Below, in pieces: positions 36,691-64,000 of a DNA stretch of 64,000 nt. This DNA comes from Nemopilema nomurai (taxonomy: Eukaryota; Cnidaria; Scyphozoa; Rhizostomeae; Rhizostomatidae), in contig ML133401.1 of the NCBI GenBank assembly GCA_003864495.1, positions 1,178,001-1,242,000 of the forward strand, read 5' to 3'. Every line of letters begins with the position of its first letter. Within the stretch, counting starts at the first letter, position 1. Below the pieces are notes generated by a model. It saw only the letters and a program-made list of their open reading frames with translations, made no database searches and was not told the origin of the DNA. The position numbers and the translations under genes were made by a program.

Positions 36691-39600
36691 GTAATTTGAT
36701 GAATATGTGTTTTTTAATCGTTTTTTCTGTAAAGCAACGAAGGCTGAACTCTTAAGACTTTAATCAGTATTGAGTAATACCCAAGAAGAGGGACGGGCTA
36801 GGCAAAGTAGGCCAGCTGATTTGAAACTGGTAGATGTAGAACAGCAAAACTGCTGGAAGTTTTTCCGATGCCCTTTGTAGAAGTTGCAGGTCAATATTGT
36901 TTATCAAGAGTAGAGTTCAAAGTAAATGAACCATGATAATAAACTGATTTTTCGTGTTTAAATGGAGTTCTCGAAAACCCTCTCTACTTTAGGCCAGTTT
37001 ACTTCCGATTAGAAGAGGCAAGTTTTCTCATTTTAGCCCAACGTTATGCTTCTTAAGGTACGAAATTGTTATAAGGAAAGTTCAAACATGTAAGATGATG
37101 CTGTTTTACACATCCAAATTGTTGACTTTTGGTCGCAATCTCTTTGGGTGTGTTGATTAGTTATCGGGGCTTGAAGACATCTTGACTTAAAGTTGGACTT
37201 TAATGCCTGATGGCTCAAAATACAGAACAAAAATTGCTTGAATTTAAAAATGAACGAATTCTGTCACATGGCTATTGACTTTACATATCATTAAAAGAGA
37301 AAACATAGAAATAAGCAGTGTAATTTTTGTGGTAATATTATGTGACAATACCAAGATTAAGTAAGTCCACGTTATGTGACAATTTGCTGCACTACAGTTT
37401 AATCTGATTCAATAGTGAAGATAGTTAATAGCTGGTTGATTTATCTCATTACAGAATCATACAAACAAAAATTCATTTCACCACACTTTCTTAAAACTGG
37501 CTAGCCAGGCTAAGCTAATCATATCATTTTCACAACCTTGAGTGATAGTAAATTAAGAAATTTTTCTACCCTTAGAGGTATCAAATTGGAGGGCTTAGAA
37601 CCCTAAATTTTGCAATGGGTATGTCACTTGAACTATCAAGCCCCCCTCTGATGCTGATATTTAAATTGTTCATTATCAACAGATGAAAATGTCCTACATG
37701 TCTGCTCACCAATACCAAGCCTTACATAATTGCTTAATATTTTATTCCAGTAGATGTAGATTTATCTCCCTATGTTTCCTTATTCATATTTACTGAGAAT
37801 AAGCATTTTATCCATTTCTTTACTCTGTAATATTTTGTACATGCTCATTTGATCTAAAATAATTTGGCCCAAAAAACTAATTTTAAAACTCTAGCTTTGG
37901 ACATGGTGGTAAAGAAAGCTAGAAAATACTTCAATTGATTTTCTGATGTCAAAACTATTTTAGGTGGTTTCATAGAGTTGCTTACTGTCAATCATGATGG
38001 CTGCTTTACTAAACTTTTTCATAATCTTCACAATTTGGCCACCCCTTTTTAAATACAAATCGCTGTATCAGTCAATGAGTTTATTTTAGTCCAGAACAGG
38101 TGAGAATGCATCACATTAGAACTGACTTTGGCAAATAAATGTCTTGCTTTACTAAGATGTTTATAAACATACAGTTTTCTGGCCTCCATGTTAGATCTTA
38201 CATTGTAGATAAGTAGGTACAGTTTTGTAGAGCAACTTTGGAAGAGCAAATTTTACATTTAATCAAGAAGGATTTAAGTTGCTCTGTGAAACTTGGACTA
38301 GAAAGAGTATCTTACATGAATCATTTAAATTCAGTAAAGATTTTGTTAGAAGCATGCCATAAAGAAAGTTATAAACTTTAGAGGCTTTTGGTTTTGTCCA
38401 CCATCTTCCCTAAGGATGGCTTGCCCCATGACAAGGTCTCCATGAAAACAATACACTGATTAAAGTGCTTCTGACAAGCACAAAATTATCCTACAAGGAT
38501 GGTTTTATTAGTAGAGTAGTATGAATGTGATTTCAAGAGAGATATTGAAAAAACCACTCAGTGAAATCCGTAATATCCATAAGTACCTTGTTTGGTTCTT
38601 TCCCACAAAATCATGAAAATAAAAATATACATCATGAAGCTAAGGATGCAAGAAATACATTGAGTCTTAAGTAAAGCTACTTCATTTTCAATCAAGGTGG
38701 ATCACAATGCAAAATTAATCCTCTTTTTTACATTCTCTCACTAAGTTTTCATTTTTTAGAGTTGGGTCAACACTTAAATGAAAATGCAAAATATACTGAA
38801 AGGCGTGCTGTGTTTAGCCTCAAAGTTGGTTGGACAAATATTGAAAATTGGAGCTGTATAATGTTTGCATAAAGCCAACTAAGCTAATAAATTTTGAAGA
38901 TTTATTGCAGTATAATACACAAATCCATCTATCTATAGCATCTACGCCATTTCTGAAGTTGTAAAAGTAAAAGCTAGTGAAAAGCATACGCCTGCCACCT
39001 TAGTTGTCTTTTTAAAACTTTTCTTTGGATTTAGTCAAAACACTTGTGAGTTTAGAAAGCACATTAGAAACACTAAGTTGCCTTTAATTTTCAATTGATT
39101 GTTCATTTGTACATCATTCCTGGGCAGTGCAGCAGTGAAGCTAATGAAGCATAATCAGAATTGAATTTGAGCCATACTCTAGACTACAAATCAACAAGAA
39201 TCCAATGTTAAATTAAGCAGCTTTTGAAGACCAATGAGCTCAAAGTTCCTAGAGTGCTATTGAAATAATCTCACTTTTTTCACAAAGTTAGGAAAAAAAT
39301 TGTTATTTTGCAGCTCTACCAAGGCTTCCCTCACAATTCATTGCCCATTTGTTTATTATTGTTTGTTTCTAACACGGAACTGCAATGTCCACTATTGGTC
39401 TTTGAGGAATCTTTAAAGCCCATCTACATTGAAGTCTTTTTGCTGGCCCCACTTGGGCCCAAGCCTAGCCTCAGTAGAATGTTTACCTACTTGAAAGATC
39501 AAGCTAGAGGCTTGGTGCACCTTTTATAGGGACAGTTTTGCTTCTGTGTCTATTGAAACAAATTGACATACACTTCTATTGAGCAAGAAATTTTGAAGTC

Positions 39601-39842
39601 CTTCTGTTGAACAATTAAACTGGGCATGCCACTTCTAGTTATATATTACAGTGCTCCCCTGCAAAGCATCATGCTAAAAGGCTCTAAAGTTTATGTTATG
39701 AATAACAAGCATATGTTATGTATTTTGTGGTCTCACCAAAATGGGCCTAAATTGCATCAATAAATAAAAGCATAACTTAACATAAAATATGTTAGGTTGA
39801 AAAACATGTTCTTTGGGTTTTTATATCAAATTGTTTTTGTAG
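36691..39842 (+). other. Putative first intron or upstream region of PI4KB
   Basis: AT-rich sequence with no recognisable exon, RNA gene or transposon on either strand. The only open frames (38049-38249 minus, 39308-39529 plus) show no family similarity. Confidence 0.5.
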
Positions 39843-39930
39843 GTAGCTGATTGAAATTGAGCTTTGAAATTCCCAAGATGTTACTCCAGCTCTAAATCAT
39901 TGAACGTGAAAAGCCCAAACTGTTTACAAA

Positions 39931-62225
<22,295 letters not shown>

Positions 62226-64000
62226 CACATGCCACTCTTCGCATTGAAGACACAACTGCTTTTGATCGAGGTGCTGGCTGAGTCCACTTTCGATTCTACA
62301 GTGAAACCATGGTGTATGAAGGTTTACTGCGGTTTCTCAGGGTTAACGCTGGTAATTCTTATGTTTATGCGGATAGAAACCTGGTCAGCAATGTTGGAAC
62401 ATAATGGAATATTATCGAAGTTGTTGGTCAAGGCGACATGGAAAAACGAAAATCAAGGTGAAGGCACTGTCAGAAAGCTACGATGCAATGAAGTAGGCTG
62501 TATTGACAGAATTTGTACTTTCTAATAGAATTGGAGCTTATATAAAAACATTACAGGAGCGTTATTTGTATTTAAATTGTTTAATAAAAAGTGTCTTGTT
62601 AGAATATTATATGTGAGAAAGCAGCAGTAGTGTTGGCAGGTTACGCCAGACGATGCTGCTTTCTGATCCCTTCGTATGTAGAACCGGAATGATTCTTGCT
62701 CGCAGCGGTACCCCCACCCCATCCCGATTTCAGTTTGGCATATTCAGTTCATTAATTTGTTTCAATACGAGAGTACCTGCACAACGCAACGTTTTATTTA
62801 GGCAGCTTACAGTCCTCAGTGAGATGACTGTCATGTAACTGAATGGTCTTGTGACGGGTATTTAATCTTCCGTGAAAGGATGTTGTCTATACATCAACAG
62901 GTCTGTATGTAATTAGAAGCCTCAAACAGTCAAGTGCAGCAGTTTCCCGACACTTATATTAGACTCGCGGCTTTTCTTTGTACTCGACGAGTCAATGGAG
63001 GAACATGGTTATGTATTGTGCCAATGAACAGTTTACTTGCTAATACTCTTTTTGGAACTGGTGATATTGTTTCGTAATGAAATTGCAAACAGCATTCATC
63101 AATTATTCACATTCATTAGCAATTGCCCTAGCTATGATAATTGTCAGGATCCTGATTCTCCTACCAGAATTTAACTTAAACAGGCCTGTCTTTCTGATGG
63201 CCATTTTGCTATCGTCTATACACAGTACCGGATATGTCGTTGCTCCCTAACTGGTATCTGTGCACCTCTAATTGCATCATTTATTTGCCAAGAGGTGAGG
63301 CTGCCCGCGGTTTAATGTGCGTGGCGTTTAATGCGTGTTTATTACAGACACATTTCCTCGAGTATAATAAAAGGCATCGGTCGCATTTGCGAATGAAAAA
63401 CGTGGCCATTAATCTTGCTTTTCCAATTTATATCAAGCTTATCCATGCATGTTGTAAACATCTAATTAATAAAATTGAAAAAGAAGGTATTTCGTGCGCT
63501 TTGATCACGCAAGTTGGAATGGACTTTTGATTTGAGATTACGCATATCTATTAATTGGTTTTGCCGTTTTCGTTGCTTGGAAGTTGTCGGCAGTCATAGA
63601 AGTGTAAACACCTATGTTTTGTTACGGAATTGAAAATTCACCAAAACCGTTACCTTTTGTTAAATTAATTTGTACATCTTGAAACATGTAAACAAACCTT
63701 AACGGATTGAGGCGAATCTTTTTTTTTTGCATTTCCTTCAATTCATTTAATTCCAAATTGGTTTTTACGGGTGTGTCGTTACAGCTTAAATATTTCTAAA
63801 TTCTACTTTATCGATGTTTACCGTTTACTCCTATCTTCAACTCAATTCGCTTGAACCCAGCGTTGTGTTAGTGGGGTGGGGGTTAGCGCAATCCCACTAA
63901 AGAGGGTTCCAGGAAATTTCATTCGAAGTCACGTGGTACGCTTGACGAAAATAGAAGCACCACACTGCTTAAATGCAATCTTAACTCGACTTGGTCATTT
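62226..64000. other. PI4KB 3' UTR and downstream intergenic DNA
   Basis: After the PI4KB stop (62223-62225) comes AT-rich sequence with an AATAAA at 62583-62588. Beyond it I see no exon, RNA gene or transposon. The 98-codon open frame 63234-63530 resembles nothing known and has no supporting context. Confidence 0.6.
62583..62588 (+). promoter_or_regulatory. Polyadenylation signal of PI4KB
   Basis: AATAAA 358 bases after the PI4KB stop codon, followed by a GT-rich stretch (GTGTCTTGTT) of the kind found downstream of cleavage sites. Confidence 0.55.

Noticed and set aside
63234..63530. 98-codon open frame with ATG downstream of PI4KB
   Set aside because: No similarity, no signal or domain, and random frames of this length are expected in a 64-kb window.

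Overview
The window is animal nuclear DNA. It is AT-rich, with intron-dense genes whose exons are joined by GT-AG (and one U12-type) introns, AATAAA signals, short non-autonomous DNA transposons, a tRNA-derived SINE-like piece and several tandem repeats. The proteins (hamartin, DDX56, PI4K beta) are bilaterian-like in sequence and exon density. Together with the many phase-1 Ig exons and a secreted, highly charged repeat protein, this fits best with a cnidarian such as a stony coral or sea anemone. The taxon is inference; nothing in the window proves it.

Layout. (1) 1-7522, plus: most of TSC1 (hamartin) in 14 exons. The 5' end lies outside the window, and the coiled coil and C-terminus are complete. 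(2) 7523-17500: mostly gene-poor DNA with a Harbinger-type MITE, a 19-bp tandem repeat, a hairpin repeat and a (GTTA)n microsatellite. A phase-consistent chain of small plus-strand exon candidates (14063-18582) hints at an undescribed gene. (3) 17826-26381, minus: a secreted or cell-surface immunoglobulin-superfamily gene, with a signal-peptide exon, three Ig exons and a short basic linker exon, all joined in phase 1. (4) 26382-34006: gene-poor, with two adjacent transposon-like elements and a 29-bp tandem repeat. (5) 34007-35635, plus: DDX56, a nucleolar DEAD-box helicase, uninterrupted by introns. (6) 39931-62225, plus: PI4KB in 20 coding exons, giving 789 residues from start to stop. (7) Inside one PI4KB intron, on the opposite strand, an intronless gene (48033-50120) encodes a 695-residue secreted Thr/Asn-rich repeat protein with a lysine/glutamate polyampholyte tail. 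(8) 62226-64000: PI4KB 3' UTR and intergenic DNA.

Hamartin restrains TORC1 from the TSC complex, DDX56 acts in large-subunit ribosome assembly and PI4K beta makes PI4P at the Golgi. They are growth and trafficking housekeeping genes, but nothing here indicates co-regulation. The least ordinary features are the U12-type PI4KB intron at 53691-54258, which appears to begin AT and end AT; the nested secreted repeat gene; the intronless DDX56 among intron-rich neighbours; and the unassigned plus-strand exon chain that interleaves with the minus-strand Ig gene.
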